NCBI GenBank assembly: GCA_002699335.1 | Contig: PACG01000125.1 | Location: 2,336-42,341 of the forward strand | Direction: 5' to 3' | Source of the DNA: Candidatus Poribacteria bacterium | GTDB taxonomy: Bacteria; Poribacteria; WGA-4E; UBA9662 | DNA: 40,006 nucleotides | Part shown: in pieces, positions 8,785-18,229 of the stretch | Layout of the letters: each line of letters starts with the position of its first letter | Position numbering within the stretch: position 1 is the first letter of the stretch | Notes under the pieces: generated by a model | Databases searched by the model: none | The model's input: only the letters and a program-made list of their open reading frames with translations | Told to the model about the DNA's origin: nothing | Position numbers and translations under genes: made by a program

Positions 8785-11502
8785 TTACCTCGATACTTTG
8801 GTGAATCGTACGCTTAATTGGATAACCGGATGTTCTGGTTGACTAAAGTTGATCTGATGAATTGGTTCTTGCCAGCGGTAATTATATTTGGCGCCAACAC
8901 AGGCCGTTTCAACTGGAAGATAGTCCTCAGGAAGATAGAGAAAAACCGTACCACTTTGGCGAGGTGCTCGACAAGCGATGAGTAAGGACTGACTCTGCTC
9001 ATCCCAACCTGTAGAGATAATATCCGCGCCGCCTTGAGAAAAGTGCAAATCGGTAGATAACAATTGTGGAACTTCACGCTCAGGCCGAATGCAAAGCAGC
9101 CGAGCCGACTGCGGTGCCATGTCCATTAAGGTCAAGGAATCTTGAACTAAACCGAGGTACTGACGATTCCAAAAATCGTGGACTAAGTAAGTTTTCGATT
9201 TTTCTAATCCCAGATCGGTCAGGTCAAAACTGACTTGGCTTGGAATCTCCTCCCAGTTAAAGACCCCGACTACGTTCCAACTTTCTGCCATAGCGTTGGA
9301 CAAGGTTGAAGTCCGAGGCTGACGAGTCTGTCGGATGTGCCCGACTTTAGTTGGCATACGCATACTTTCTTTTTGAATTGGCAAGTTCCATATCTGTGGG
9401 TAATGCTTGCCATTTGTGGGAGAAAAGCCACCAAAAGCGGATGTATGAGAGGATACATCCGCCGCTGAGTGTAGATCTACCGGTTGCGCTGGGCTGTTTA
9501 GTAGCGGGAACAATTTATCCAGTATTTCCAAGCGGTCAGGCTTCATCTGATCTAGTGGGTCAGCACAGGTAATCGATCCACCACTAAGGGCCGCGACGGT
9601 AGCTGTCATATGCACGTCGTTAATAGGATTAGGTTCATCAACCGTAATAGTCCCAAATTCGATTGACCAAGCTAAACGATTAAGCGGTAAATACCTAGCG
9701 TAGTTGAACATCATATGTTTGATGCTCTGCTGACTAATCCAAAGCTGATCGCCAATTGTCTCCTGGCTAAAGAATCGATGAGCCGAAAAAGCACCAATGC
9801 TAGGGACAACAGGTAAATGTTCCCCAACCAGAATAGCAGGGTGATGACAACTCTCTACCGCTTCCGTTAGCAATCGCAATCCTTGTTGATAGAGTTGGAT
9901 AGCCGTTAGAGACTTGTTATGCCAACTAAACTGCTCTGGACTTTTTAAAGGCCCTTGCACATATGACAGGGCGTTGATGTGAAGAAGGTCAATTCGGCAC
10001 TCATCAACCAAGGCTTGAATCTGGCGGTAAATTTGGGCTTGAGCTCCTTTATGAGATAGATCTAACAGACTAACTTCCTGTGAACTACCAGGTAAAAAGA
10101 TTGAGGTCGGTTGTTGACGTTCGCCTTTCAAGACAAAATTAGATTTTGCCTGTTCTGCATCGATAGGTAGGCAAAAGGGCGAAAGTCTTAAACTGGCCTT
10201 TAACCCTTGACGGTGTAGGTCTGCTACTGTTGCTCGAAGCGATGCTATCCCCTGTACCCCCTCAATCGGCATCGGGTGCATGTTTGACTTATTGTCGCTT
10301 TCCGATTCTGTGAAGGCCGCCGACTCCTCCGGGGATATGGCTAACAAATTGGGCAAAGTTGCAACTTGAATGTATTCGATATCATCCAGATAGCCGTCTT
10401 GCTTCTGCTGTCGGATAAAATCGGACTTCTGCTGAAGACTATTTCCGATTTTCCCGTCCTCTATTTCTACAACAGAAGGCAATAGGGTTTGTATAGCCCA
10501 GCTAGATCCTAATACTGGAGCTTGCTCATTGGCTGCAATAGCCGAGTTGTTTTGCCTACTGGGTCGGTCACTCCCTGTATCCTGTAACGGATGCAAGGAA
10601 GCAGTTGCGTTGAGCATTTGGGCATATGTTTCAAATGAAGTCACCCGATCTTGACTAAAGTTGAGATAGATCGATTCTGAGCGAGTTTCGAGATGATCTT
10701 CTTTTTTACGTTTGGCGGATCGTCCTCTGTATCCTGTTCCGTTGCCTGCAGAGCCCCCACTCAGACAGGCCATATTTTCACAGTTATGGTAAATGGCCCA
10801 CTGGTCGAGCCCCAAATAACCGTTTTCGTCGGGTTCAGTTTGCCCTTGATAACCAACCTGAACTGAAGACCACCATTTTTGAGCGGTTAGGAAACCAAAT
10901 ACCAGCGATTTTTTGCTCTGTGGTTGAAAAAACTCGCCGTGATAACAGGGGAAATCATTTCGGTTCTGGTTAATCTCTAACCCTTTATAGATCTCTGAAG
11001 TACCGTTGTTATAAATTGGATGAGTGTCGAGAAACAGTTGATACGATTCGGGTTCCCTTGAGAGGTAAATTCCGCTTGGCGAATCATCCAGTTGAGCTAA
11101 AGGTGAGACACTAATCAGCACAATTTGACTCAATCGGATCTGTTTAGATCCGAGATTTTCGACGCCGACATCAAAAACCAGATAAGGTTGGTCGTGGTAA
11201 CATTTCAAATAGAGATTGGTTCGCAACTTTCTGGATTGCGGTTCATAAGAGAAAATGATTTGTTGGTATCGACCAAACTGGTCTTCGGCTGGAGGCTGAG
11301 TAGTGAATTCCCGAAACTTAGCGTCTACCGTTGTCAGGTTGGTACCGTTGTTGAGAATAATATTAGTATAGGCGTTGCGAATAATTCCATACCCGCCGCT
11401 GTCGTAATAGTTCCAAGTCCCTTTTGAAAGGTCGAAATCGATCTGATAATGCTGATTCTGTACTAGTACTAGATTGCCTCGACGCTCAAGTGTTAAACTC
11501 AT
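8785..11502 (-). CDS. Clan GH-D (GH36/GH27)-like protein, possibly catalytically impaired
   Basis: A 905-residue intact frame. Residues about 1-300 are beta-rich, like the N-terminal super-sandwich of GH36 alpha-galactosidases. The middle part resembles the (beta/alpha)8 barrel: R-I-D-L-L-H-I-N510-A-L-S-Y aligns with the strand that normally carries the nucleophile (K-x-D), here Asn; I-G-D585-Q-L-W fits the acid/base Asp. A-L-S-G-G-S-I-T-C-A-D-P and R-L-E-I-L-D-K-L-F-P-L-L follow as in melibiases, then a C-terminal beta domain (V-V-G-V-F-N-W-E). No signal peptide is seen. ATG 11502 has AGGA seven bases upstream. It is 15 bases after the cupin gene and 23 before the PhyH remnant. The family match is by pattern only; the substrate is unknown. 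Confidence 0.62.
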   Translation of the reverse strand: MSLTLERRGNLVLVQNQHYQIDFDLSKGTWNYYDSGGYGIIRNAYTNIILNNGTNLTTVDAKFREFTTQPPAEDQFGRYQQIIFSYEPQSRKLRTNLYLKCYHDQPYLVFDVGVENLGSKQIRLSQIVLISVSPLAQLDDSPSGIYLSREPESYQLFLDTHPIYNNGTSEIYKGLEINQNRNDFPCYHGEFFQPQSKKSLVFGFLTAQKWWSSVQVGYQGQTEPDENGYLGLDQWAIYHNCENMACLSGGSAGNGTGYRGRSAKRKKEDHLETRSESIYLNFSQDRVTSFETYAQMLNATASLHPLQDTGSDRPSRQNNSAIAANEQAPVLGSSWAIQTLLPSVVEIEDGKIGNSLQQKSDFIRQQKQDGYLDDIEYIQVATLPNLLAISPEESAAFTESESDNKSNMHPMPIEGVQGIASLRATVADLHRQGLKASLRLSPFCLPIDAEQAKSNFVLKGERQQPTSIFLPGSSQEVSLLDLSHKGAQAQIYRQIQALVDECRIDLLHINALSYVQGPLKSPEQFSWHNKSLTAIQLYQQGLRLLTEAVESCHHPAILVGEHLPVVPSIGAFSAHRFFSQETIGDQLWISQQSIKHMMFNYARYLPLNRLAWSIEFGTITVDEPNPINDVHMTATVAALSGGSITCADPLDQMKPDRLEILDKLFPLLNSPAQPVDLHSAADVSSHTSAFGGFSPTNGKHYPQIWNLPIQKESMRMPTKVGHIRQTRQPRTSTLSNAMAESWNVVGVFNWEEIPSQVSFDLTDLGLEKSKTYLVHDFWNRQYLGLVQDSLTLMDMAPQSARLLCIRPEREVPQLLSTDLHFSQGGADIISTGWDEQSQSLLIACRAPRQSGTVFLYLPEDYLPVETACVGAKYNYRWQEPIHQINFSQPEHPVIQLSVRFTKVSR

Positions 11503-11517
11503 TAGTATATCCTGTTG

Positions 11518-12282
11518 CTAATAAGTCCGAGCTAAACTTCGACAATAGACTAGCTTGGTCGGTTGATCGTCTACATTGGGGGTGGTGACACAAAGGGAAA
11601 ATGTATCACCTGCTGAGAGGAAGATCACATCCTTAAAGGTCAAATTCCACCTCTCTTCGTTTGAAGGAGCCACGTCTTCGGCTATAACTTGGGCCGAACC
11701 ATTGATGAAAACATAGACCGACTCCGTTGGCTGAGCTTGATGTTCAAAGGCCTCGCCCGTCTGCAACTGAATAAAATCCAGCGATAGATGTTGGGCTCCT
11801 TTTTGATCGGAAACAACATTTCGCCAATCGCACGGTTTCCCAAATACCGGTCCCGCTTTGCTCATATCGATTACCTGTACGTTACTGACATGGTCATTTG
11901 TCGGTGTTGGCGATTGGCCTGGGGCATAATTCCGTTCACCTCGATAGAGTGCCATATCAGGTGGCGCTTGGAAACTCATCATCCGGGCAGATTGATCAGT
12001 TGTATTTTTAGTGCCGTGAACTTCGCCTGCGGGGATAAACATCATTTCACCGGCTGTAATTGGGGTGTAAATGTCACCCTGACGAATAGAACCGTTACCT
12101 TCAACGCAAACAATAGCATCCTCCGATTCGTCGTGAATGTGTTGTGTAAATTCCTGTCCTGGGGCGTGAATTCCGTGATTGAGTGTAATTTGGGTGGCTC
12201 CCATATCCGGATGAACTACTCGCCAATTTTTACCGTCGCCCATCTCAAAAAAGAGCCCCTGTTCTAAATTAAGGATTCGCAT
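11518..12282 (-). CDS. Two-domain cupin protein
   Basis: A 254-residue protein with two cupin barrels. The first is canonical: G-Q-E-F-T-Q-H-I-H-D-E-S-E-D, then V-E-G-N-G, then P-A-G-E-V-H-G-T, which supplies the usual two His, Glu and His metal ligands. The second (about 140-254) keeps the fold pattern (T-G-E-A-F-E-H-Q, F-I-N-G-S, L-S-A-G-D) but has lost the H-x-H ligands. Start ATG 12282 is preferred because AAAGGA lies seven bases upstream; an in-frame upstream start at 12333 adds 17 poorly structured residues. It heads the cupin/GH-like/PhyH run. Sugar isomerase, dioxygenase or sensor roles are all possible. Confidence 0.75.
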   Translation of the reverse strand: MRILNLEQGLFFEMGDGKNWRVVHPDMGATQITLNHGIHAPGQEFTQHIHDESEDAIVCVEGNGSIRQGDIYTPITAGEMMFIPAGEVHGTKNTTDQSARMMSFQAPPDMALYRGERNYAPGQSPTPTNDHVSNVQVIDMSKAGPVFGKPCDWRNVVSDQKGAQHLSLDFIQLQTGEAFEHQAQPTESVYVFINGSAQVIAEDVAPSNEERWNLTFKDVIFLSAGDTFSLCVTTPNVDDQPTKLVYCRSLARTY

Positions 12283-12384
12283 GATAATTCCTTTCGATTT
12301 AAGTCGCCGATTCAGGTGCCATTGAGAGGTCAACGCAGTTTATTAACCTTGCGGTGTAGTATCGTTGTATATCCAAGATTACCT

Positions 12385-13188
12385 TTACCACGTACTTCTA
12401 GTACCAACCCCCTCTGCTGCCAGATAGGTCTTGATACTGTCAATCGAGAACTCGCCGTAGTGGGTTATGGAGGCAACAATACTGGCATCGGCACCACTTT
12501 CAACAAATACATCTCTTAGATGTTGCGGGTTGCCGGCCCCACCAGAGGCAATGACCGGCACGGGTACACTATCCGCAACCTGTTTCGTTAATTTGAGTTC
12601 ATAGCCAGACTTAGTCCCATCCTGATCGATACTGTTAACCACGATTTCGCCCGCACCCAATTCAACACCTCGTGTAGCCCAAGCGATTGCATCCAGCCCC
12701 ATCGGACGACGAGCACCGTCGATATAGATCTCATAACCACTTGGAATCTGTCGGCTAGACGAAACATTTTTCACCTGCATACTCAAAACAATACACTGAC
12801 TACCAAAGGCTTTTGCCCCTTCCGTGATCAGTTGCGGATTCCGAACAGCCCCCGAATCGATAGAAACCTTTTCCGCACCGGCCCATAACACTTTTCGCAT
12901 ATCATCCAGCGTGCGTAGCCCACCACCGACAGAAAAGGGGATGAAGATTTGGTCGGCAACTGCTGAGACAACGTTAATCATAATGTTGCGCTTTTCGTTG
13001 CTGGCGGTAATGTCGTAAAAAACCAGTTCGTCGGCACCATTCTCATAATAGTAATGAGCCATTTCTACCGGATCACCGACATCAATATTGCCTCGAAAGG
13101 CAACCCCTTTAGTTACTTTGCCCTCGCGGACATCGAGACAAGGAATGATGCGCTTAGTAATTGTCCCGGGAATGTTAGCTTGTCTCAA
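12385..13188 (-). CDS. hisF: Imidazole glycerol phosphate synthase cyclase subunit HisF
   Basis: HisF, with the glutaminase HisH, makes imidazole-glycerol phosphate and AICAR in histidine synthesis. The 267-residue product has the HisF barrel landmarks: K-R-I-I-P-C-L-D19-V (catalytic Asp), [32 protein letters not shown] and I-A-S-G-G-A-G. The second catalytic Asp of well-studied HisF (V-x-I-D-A-K) aligns with Gln138 (L-S-M-Q-V-K). The frame starts with TTG 13188 inside the end of recO (14-base overlap), and I see no better start. No other his gene is near; hisH must be elsewhere. Confidence 0.93.
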   Translation of the reverse strand: MRQANIPGTITKRIIPCLDVREGKVTKGVAFRGNIDVGDPVEMAHYYYENGADELVFYDITASNEKRNIMINVVSAVADQIFIPFSVGGGLRTLDDMRKVLWAGAEKVSIDSGAVRNPQLITEGAKAFGSQCIVLSMQVKNVSSSRQIPSGYEIYIDGARRPMGLDAIAWATRGVELGAGEIVVNSIDQDGTKSGYELKLTKQVADSVPVPVIASGGAGNPQHLRDVFVESGADASIVASITHYGEFSIDSIKTYLAAEGVGTRSTW

Positions 13189-13930
13189 CCAGATCCAGAA
13201 ACTTTAGGCTTTTCAGCCGACGCTGAGTGTGGAAATTGATTAATGCCGATAAGACGAATTTCATTTCTCGATAGTTTTGGCGACTGGCACGAATTCGAGC
13301 GAGTTGACCAAAATCGGACTGTTGTAGCCGTTTCATCAACTCACAACTACCACGTGAAATCCGCACTAGGTGAGGCGTGACACAAGTAGCACAGACAATC
13401 TCGCTGGTTTGGTCTTGGTAGTAAAGGACAGTGTCCTGAGAGGTCAAAATATTTCCACAGTTACTACAGCGAGAAAACTGGGGTGAATAACCAGTGATCT
13501 CCAGTAGATGTAACTCGAACGTACGAGCGAAGAGTTGTAGATCGCCAACCATCTCAAAGTAGCAAAACGTCCTCATTAACAACGAAAAAATCTCCGGGTT
13601 CTCTGCCCCATCGGATTCGATAGCATCAATTAGTTCGGCGAAATAACAGGCGTAACTAAACCGGTCAAAATCGGTCTTAATCTGCTCAAAATTGTCAATC
13701 AGGTCAAAATCTCGAACTGTCTGAAGATCACGGTTAGCCTTCTCAGTGTAGATCAAATGCCCTCGGTTGAGTAGATCTAGTTGTCCTCGAAACTTACTTT
13801 TGGGACTTCGCACGCCTCTAGCGACGGCACGTACTTTACCAAAGTCACGAGTATAAAAAACACCAATTACCGAAGATTCGCTTAATGGATAGGAACGAAT
13901 CAAGACTGCTTCTGTTTCTTGAATTGGCAT
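13175..13930 (-). CDS. recO: DNA repair protein RecO
   Basis: RecO loads RecA on SSB-coated DNA together with RecR in the RecFOR recombination pathway. The 251-residue product has an N-terminal OB fold ([27 protein letters not shown]), a helical middle part (F-A-E-L-I-D-A-I) and a four-Cys zinc site (C-S-N-C-G ... C-A-T-C). Length is typical. The C-terminus overlaps the hisF start, so translation of the two is probably coupled. The tRNA-Pro gene lies about 64 bases upstream on the same strand. Confidence 0.93.
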   Translation of the reverse strand: MPIQETEAVLIRSYPLSESSVIGVFYTRDFGKVRAVARGVRSPKSKFRGQLDLLNRGHLIYTEKANRDLQTVRDFDLIDNFEQIKTDFDRFSYACYFAELIDAIESDGAENPEIFSLLMRTFCYFEMVGDLQLFARTFELHLLEITGYSPQFSRCSNCGNILTSQDTVLYYQDQTSEIVCATCVTPHLVRISRGSCELMKRLQQSDFGQLARIRASRQNYREMKFVLSALINFHTQRRLKSLKFLDLVETS

Positions 13931-13990
13931 TCAGGCTAGACGGAAGATAAGCGCGATCAATGAGAGGCTAAACAAGGGCTGTTAACTGGG

Positions 13991-14067
<77 letters not shown>

Positions 14068-14119
14068 ACAAAACCGAGCCGATGGCCGATCAATCGGTTA
14101 GGCAAGTTTATCATACCCT

Positions 14120-14154
14120 CCAAACGGTGTCAAGCTATGCTTGACACCGTTTGG
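14120..14154. repeat. Perfect 16-bp inverted repeat with 3-base loop
   Basis: CCAAACGGTGTCAAGC at 14120-14135 is followed by TAT and its exact reverse complement at 14139-14154. This very stable hairpin lies between cstA (ends 14247) and the tRNA-Pro gene. No T-run follows on either strand, so it is not a standard intrinsic terminator. It could be an RNA-stability or transcription-end structure for the cstA message, a palindromic repeat element, or a factor-binding site. Confidence 0.85.
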
Positions 14155-14246
14155 TTTGCAGCTTAGTTGTGGCAACTGTTTCTCACTGCCATGACCAGAC
14201 AACCCGTGGCAAATCTCCCGTAGACAAAAACGGGGGTAAGTCAGAA

Positions 14247-16103
14247 TTAACCGGAGGTTTCCGCGATTGGCGGTAGTTCTGGATAGTTACCTTTGGCTGT
14301 TCGCAGAGCGATTAGTCCCTCGATTATCATCCAGATCTGCAAGATCTGAAGCCCAATTCCAAAAACAACTAAATAATACTTTTGGTTTGCTAACCAACCG
14401 GTTTCGGGGTTAAACATATTATGTAGCATAGCCCAAGCAGGCAAAACTATCATCACCGCCATCGGCAAAGCCGCAAACCAGATCGGCTTATTACGACGGA
14501 TCAGGTAAAAAACAACCACCATAAACGCCAAACCCGCTAGTAATTGGTTAGTTGCACCAAACAACGGCCATAGAATCATCCCACCGCTACCAGCCCCGGC
14601 CGGTCCTGGCATCATGGCGACAATACCTCCTAAGATCAAGGCCACGGCTGTCGCCACAAACCGATTTGTCAACGGGTTCAGATGGAAGGTATTACCCAAC
14701 TCTTGGATCACATATCGTTGTAGACGAGTAGCCGAGTCGAGCGTGGTTGCCGCGAAACTGGCGACCAGAACCGCCATAATGGCGATCGCCATTTTCCTTG
14801 GAATGCCGATTGTCGAAAGGAAATTACCGCCCCCATCGATAAAAGCACTTATTTTCTGTCCCAAATTATGATTCTTCCAACCGCCGACGGTCTTGCCGTC
14901 GGCCGTCTGCTTAATTTGAGACGAATATCGAGCTAACCACGCTTCTCTACCTTGAATCTGTCTCTCGGTCCCAGGACTCGTTCTCTCGACGTAAGTATAG
15001 GTTCGTCCCTCGGGTTTGCGATCGAAAAGCCCCATCCCAATACCAGCACAACAGGCTAAGATTACGGTCACTGCCAATCCGCCTTCCAAGAGCATGGCGC
15101 CATAACCAACATACTGAGCATCACCTTCAGAGGAGATCTGTTTACTCGAAGTTCCTGAACTAACCAAACAGTGGAAGCCGCTAATAGCCCCACAAGCGAT
15201 AGTGATAAATAAAAATGGCATGATCGGTGGTGCGTCAACGGGCACGTCTGAGGCAATAGCAGGCGTAGCCTGGAGTAAATTAGCTTGACCGGATATCCCT
15301 GCTACCACCAGGCCGACCAGCAGTAAACCCAAAGCGAGGATTAATTCATGTGAATTGATATAGTCTCTGGGTTGGAGAAGCGTCCAAACGGGTAACGTGG
15401 AAGCAACAAAACAGTAGGCAAACAAAATCAGTGTCCACGCTATAACCGGATTAGAAACAACGCCAACTAGCCTGATCGGTAGAAAGTAGGCACCGATATA
15501 CATAGCTAAATACATTATGCCCAGAGCAATCAAAGAGGGAATCAACAGGTCTTTTCCTGTTCTTTTGATCCAAAAACCGATTCCAACTGCCAGCGGGATT
15601 TCGATCCAAACCGAAAGCACCGATTCCGGGTAAAGTTGGAAAATAATTGCGATCACTAAGCCGAAAATTGCTAAAACAATTGTCAGTGACATAAATAAGA
15701 CCAACAGAAAGAGGATCTTGGCTCTAGGGGTGATCATTCGGCCCGCGACATCCCCCACCGTTTGTCCACGATTTCGTATCGAAATCACCAAGGCTCCAAA
15801 ATCGTGCACTGCCCCAATGAAGATCGAGCCTAGAACCACCCACAATAACGCAGGCAGCCAACCCCAAAAAACCGCAATCGCGGGGCCGACAATAGGTCCG
15901 GTTCCTGCAATACTGGTGAAATGGTGACCGAAAACAACCTCTCGCTTAGTTGGTACATAGTCGATATCATCCCACAATTCCTGGCTGGGAACTATTGCAT
16001 GTTCATCCAGACCAAAGATTTTACGTGCTAACCATCGTCCATACGTATGGTAAGCGAGAATGAACCCGGCAAAACTAGCAGATGCAATTAACAAAGTACT
16101 CAT
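14247..16103 (-). CDS. cstA: Carbon starvation protein CstA family transporter
   Basis: CstA-family proteins are inner-membrane transporters for peptides and/or pyruvate induced when carbon is scarce. The 618-residue product has about 16 hydrophobic segments and the family landmarks: Y-G-R-W-L-A-R-K-I near residue 21, R-E-V-V-F-G-H-H-F-T-S-I-A-G-T-G-P-I-V-G-P near residue 54, G-A-V-H-D-F-G-A-L near residue 97, and S-G-F-H-C-L-V-S-S-G-T-S-S-K-Q in the middle. Its length fits the shorter CstA group. It is a stand-alone gene; a strong hairpin lies about 90 bases beyond its stop. No obvious regulator is next to it. Confidence 0.95.
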   Translation of the reverse strand: MSTLLIASASFAGFILAYHTYGRWLARKIFGLDEHAIVPSQELWDDIDYVPTKREVVFGHHFTSIAGTGPIVGPAIAVFWGWLPALLWVVLGSIFIGAVHDFGALVISIRNRGQTVGDVAGRMITPRAKILFLLVLFMSLTIVLAIFGLVIAIIFQLYPESVLSVWIEIPLAVGIGFWIKRTGKDLLIPSLIALGIMYLAMYIGAYFLPIRLVGVVSNPVIAWTLILFAYCFVASTLPVWTLLQPRDYINSHELILALGLLLVGLVVAGISGQANLLQATPAIASDVPVDAPPIMPFLFITIACGAISGFHCLVSSGTSSKQISSEGDAQYVGYGAMLLEGGLAVTVILACCAGIGMGLFDRKPEGRTYTYVERTSPGTERQIQGREAWLARYSSQIKQTADGKTVGGWKNHNLGQKISAFIDGGGNFLSTIGIPRKMAIAIMAVLVASFAATTLDSATRLQRYVIQELGNTFHLNPLTNRFVATAVALILGGIVAMMPGPAGAGSGGMILWPLFGATNQLLAGLAFMVVVFYLIRRNKPIWFAALPMAVMIVLPAWAMLHNMFNPETGWLANQKYYLVVFGIGLQILQIWMIIEGLIALRTAKGNYPELPPIAETSG

Positions 16104-16302
16104 CTTGTATACCCTTAAGTGATTCTATTGACTAACTTCTAAAGGCCGGTTTTTGACTTCTGGTACTGTACATTGGTAGACCTATCAGTTGGATAACGGA
16201 GAAATAAAAAGTTTCGCATTCGGACAACTATGATGTTAAAATTGGCCTGGTTATGCCCAAATAATAACACTAGCCTCAAGCTAAACTATTATGGAGTAAA
16301 CA

Positions 16303-16464
16303 ATGAAAATAGGACTCACTGGCTATATCATCGTGGCAGTGATGATTGTCGTGGTTATTGGAATAGCCTTCCTTTATACCAAGCCGGAATCCAGCGACAA
16401 ATTCTTCGGCCTTGATACGCCTAAAGGTGACCAAGGAGCAGATACGAGAAGCAGTCGATTTTAA
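16303..16464 (+). CDS. Small single-pass membrane protein (53 aa)
   Basis: ATG 16303 has a strong ribosome site (GGAG six bases upstream) and opens a 53-codon frame ending at TAA 16462-16464. The product begins M-K-I-G-L-T-G-Y, continues with a continuous hydrophobic helix (about residues 7-25) and ends with a polar, acidic-then-basic tail (K-P-E-S-S-D-K-F-F-G-L-D ... R-S-S-R-F). This is the layout of a small N-anchored membrane protein. I do not recognise a family. It stands alone between divergent cstA and convergent recA. Confidence 0.65.
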   Translation: MKIGLTGYIIVAVMIVVVIGIAFLYTKPESSDKFFGLDTPKGDQGADTRSSRF

Positions 16465-16524
16465 ATAGTAAATCCGCATCTAAAGGGTTGGCTACCTCTA
16501 GCAAGCGCCGTTAACCACAAATCG

Positions 16525-16564
16525 AGATAAAATAGGGCAAATGATCAACCCCGGTCGTTTGCCC
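16525..16564 (-). terminator. Intrinsic terminator after recA
   Basis: On the minus strand GGGCAAACGA (16564-16555) and TCATTTGCCC (16544-16535) form a 10-pair stem with one G-T pair and a 10-base loop, followed by the T-rich stretch TATTTTAT. It begins 26 bases beyond the recA stop and would end the lolA-pgsA-thpR-recA transcript. Confidence 0.75.
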
Positions 16565-16589
16565 CACTAACTAACTCCCCTAAAACCTC

Positions 16590-17654
16590 CTAGACTTCTT
16601 CTATTTGGTTATCGGCTGCTTCTAATTCTAAATCGGTTGAACCTGCCTCTGAGGGGCTGGTTTCACCAAAGTTAAGCATAGCTCGAATTCTCTGGTCGAT
16701 TTCACTACAAAGTTCGGTGTTCTCTTGTAGAAAACTTTTGGCGTTTTCCTTACCTTGACCCAATCTTTGTTCACCGTAATAAAACCAGGCACCACTCTTC
16801 CTAACGATTTCTTTGCCTACTCCTACATCGATTAGATCGCCAACCTTGGAGATCCCTTGGCCGAAGTCGATATCGAACTCGACCTGAGTGAACGGCGGTG
16901 CAACTTTATTTTTGACAACCTTGACCCGGGTTCGATTCCCTGTCTGGTCAGTTCCATCCTTCAAGGCTTCGGCCCGACGCACCTCCAACCGAACAGAAGC
17001 ATGAAATTTAAGGGCTAAGCCGCCTGGGGTCGTTTCCGGATTACCGAACATGACACCGATTTTTTGCCGGATTTGGTTGGTAAAAATTACACAAGTCTTC
17101 GATTTATTGGTAACTCCACTCAATTTACGGAGTGCTTTTGACATCAAACGTGGTAAAACGCCAACGTGGGCATCTCCCATTTCGCCCTCGATTTCGACCG
17201 ATGGTGCCAGCGCGGCGACTGAGTCGATTACCACCACATCAATAGCCCCACTACGGATTAAGGTTTCTGTAATCTCTAGTGCTTGTTCGGCTGTATCCGG
17301 TTGGGAGATCAACACGCTATCCATATCGACGCCAATATTTTTAGCGTAGAGCGGATCAATGGCGTGTTCGACATCGATAAAAGCAGCGACACCTCCCAAT
17401 TTTTGTGCTTCTGCCACAACATGAAGGGTAAGGGTTGTTTTCCCGGATCCCTCATGGCCATAGATTTCGATAACTCGTCCACGAGGGAGGCCGCCGACTC
17501 CAAGTGCGATGTCGAGACCAATCGAGCCTGTTGGAATGGCTTCGACTGGTACAATTTCATCGCTGTTGAAGCGCATGATAGCACCTTTGCCGTGCTGCTT
17601 CTCGATTTGTGCGATGGCGAGGTCTATGATCTTGTTCTTTTCCGAATCACTCAT
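16590..17654 (-). CDS. recA: Recombinase A
   Basis: RecA forms filaments on single-stranded DNA, pairs homologous strands and triggers SOS repressor cleavage. The 354-residue product shows the Walker [10 protein letters not shown] near residue 66, [21 protein letters not shown] (Walker B region), [22 protein letters not shown] (L2 loop) and the acidic C-terminus ([12 protein letters not shown]). All key residues are present. Its start codon overlaps the thpR stop (TAATG), so translation is probably coupled. No LexA-type operator was recognised. Confidence 0.98.
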   Translation of the reverse strand: MSDSEKNKIIDLAIAQIEKQHGKGAIMRFNSDEIVPVEAIPTGSIGLDIALGVGGLPRGRVIEIYGHEGSGKTTLTLHVVAEAQKLGGVAAFIDVEHAIDPLYAKNIGVDMDSVLISQPDTAEQALEITETLIRSGAIDVVVIDSVAALAPSVEIEGEMGDAHVGVLPRLMSKALRKLSGVTNKSKTCVIFTNQIRQKIGVMFGNPETTPGGLALKFHASVRLEVRRAEALKDGTDQTGNRTRVKVVKNKVAPPFTQVEFDIDFGQGISKVGDLIDVGVGKEIVRKSGAWFYYGEQRLGQGKENAKSFLQENTELCSEIDQRIRAMLNFGETSPSEAGSTDLELEAADNQIEEV

Positions 17655-18223
17655 TATTCTGTCTCCTTATATTTGAACTCAAATGATGACAAAAGGGTAT
17701 AAACAACCCCACTGGGCTGTAGTCGGCTTTGCATTAATGAAATACGGTTTACGGTGATGGGCGGAATCTCATAAAATTCTTCGAAGGCAAAGTTTTTTAA
17801 GTTGATCGGGGAGTGAATTCTTGCTAGCGTGATGTGGGGTGTAAAAGGTCTTTTCTCTGATAAATAGCCAATTTGGCCTAGAGTTGTATTTAACTGATGG
17901 GCAAGAGAAATTATCTTTTCCCCATCTTTCTGCACCCCGGCCCAAACCACTTTGGGTCTAGAGAAGTTGGGGAACGCTCCCAAACCACCGATCTGCATTA
18001 CAAAAAGTGTATTTTGGGTTGCTGTCTGGGCAAGAATTTCCTCAATCAGGGACACCTCAGACTTTGCTACATCCCCCAAAAACTTCAATGTTAGATGCAT
18101 ATTTTCAGGATTAACCCAAGACAGTTGGGGTAATAGGTCACGCTCTTGTATTTCTGCCAATTGGCATTTAACCTCGGTTGGAATTTCCAAGGCAATAAAA
18201 CAGCGGATCTGATCTCCGGCCAT
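17654..18223 (-). CDS. thpR: RNA 2',3'-cyclic phosphodiesterase (ThpR/LigT)
   Basis: This is a 2H-phosphoesterase that opens 2',3'-cyclic phosphates on RNA (originally described as a 2'-5' RNA ligase). The 189 residues contain both H-x-T-x motifs: H43-L-T-L-K-F-L-G near the N-terminus and P-H-I-T-L-A-R in the second half, with the F-I-A-L-E-I-P start typical of the family. Length is normal. It lies between pgsA and recA and overlaps recA by one base, an association seen in several bacterial phyla. Confidence 0.95.
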   Translation of the reverse strand: MAGDQIRCFIALEIPTEVKCQLAEIQERDLLPQLSWVNPENMHLTLKFLGDVAKSEVSLIEEILAQTATQNTLFVMQIGGLGAFPNFSRPKVVWAGVQKDGEKIISLAHQLNTTLGQIGYLSEKRPFTPHITLARIHSPINLKNFAFEEFYEIPPITVNRISLMQSRLQPSGVVYTLLSSFEFKYKETE

Positions 18224-18229
18224 CGAGGT

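Noticed and set aside
14217..14234. Short CCCGT/ACGGG stem right after the cstA stop as a terminator
   Set aside because: Five pairs with an 8-base loop and no T-run; too weak beside the 16-bp hairpin nearby.
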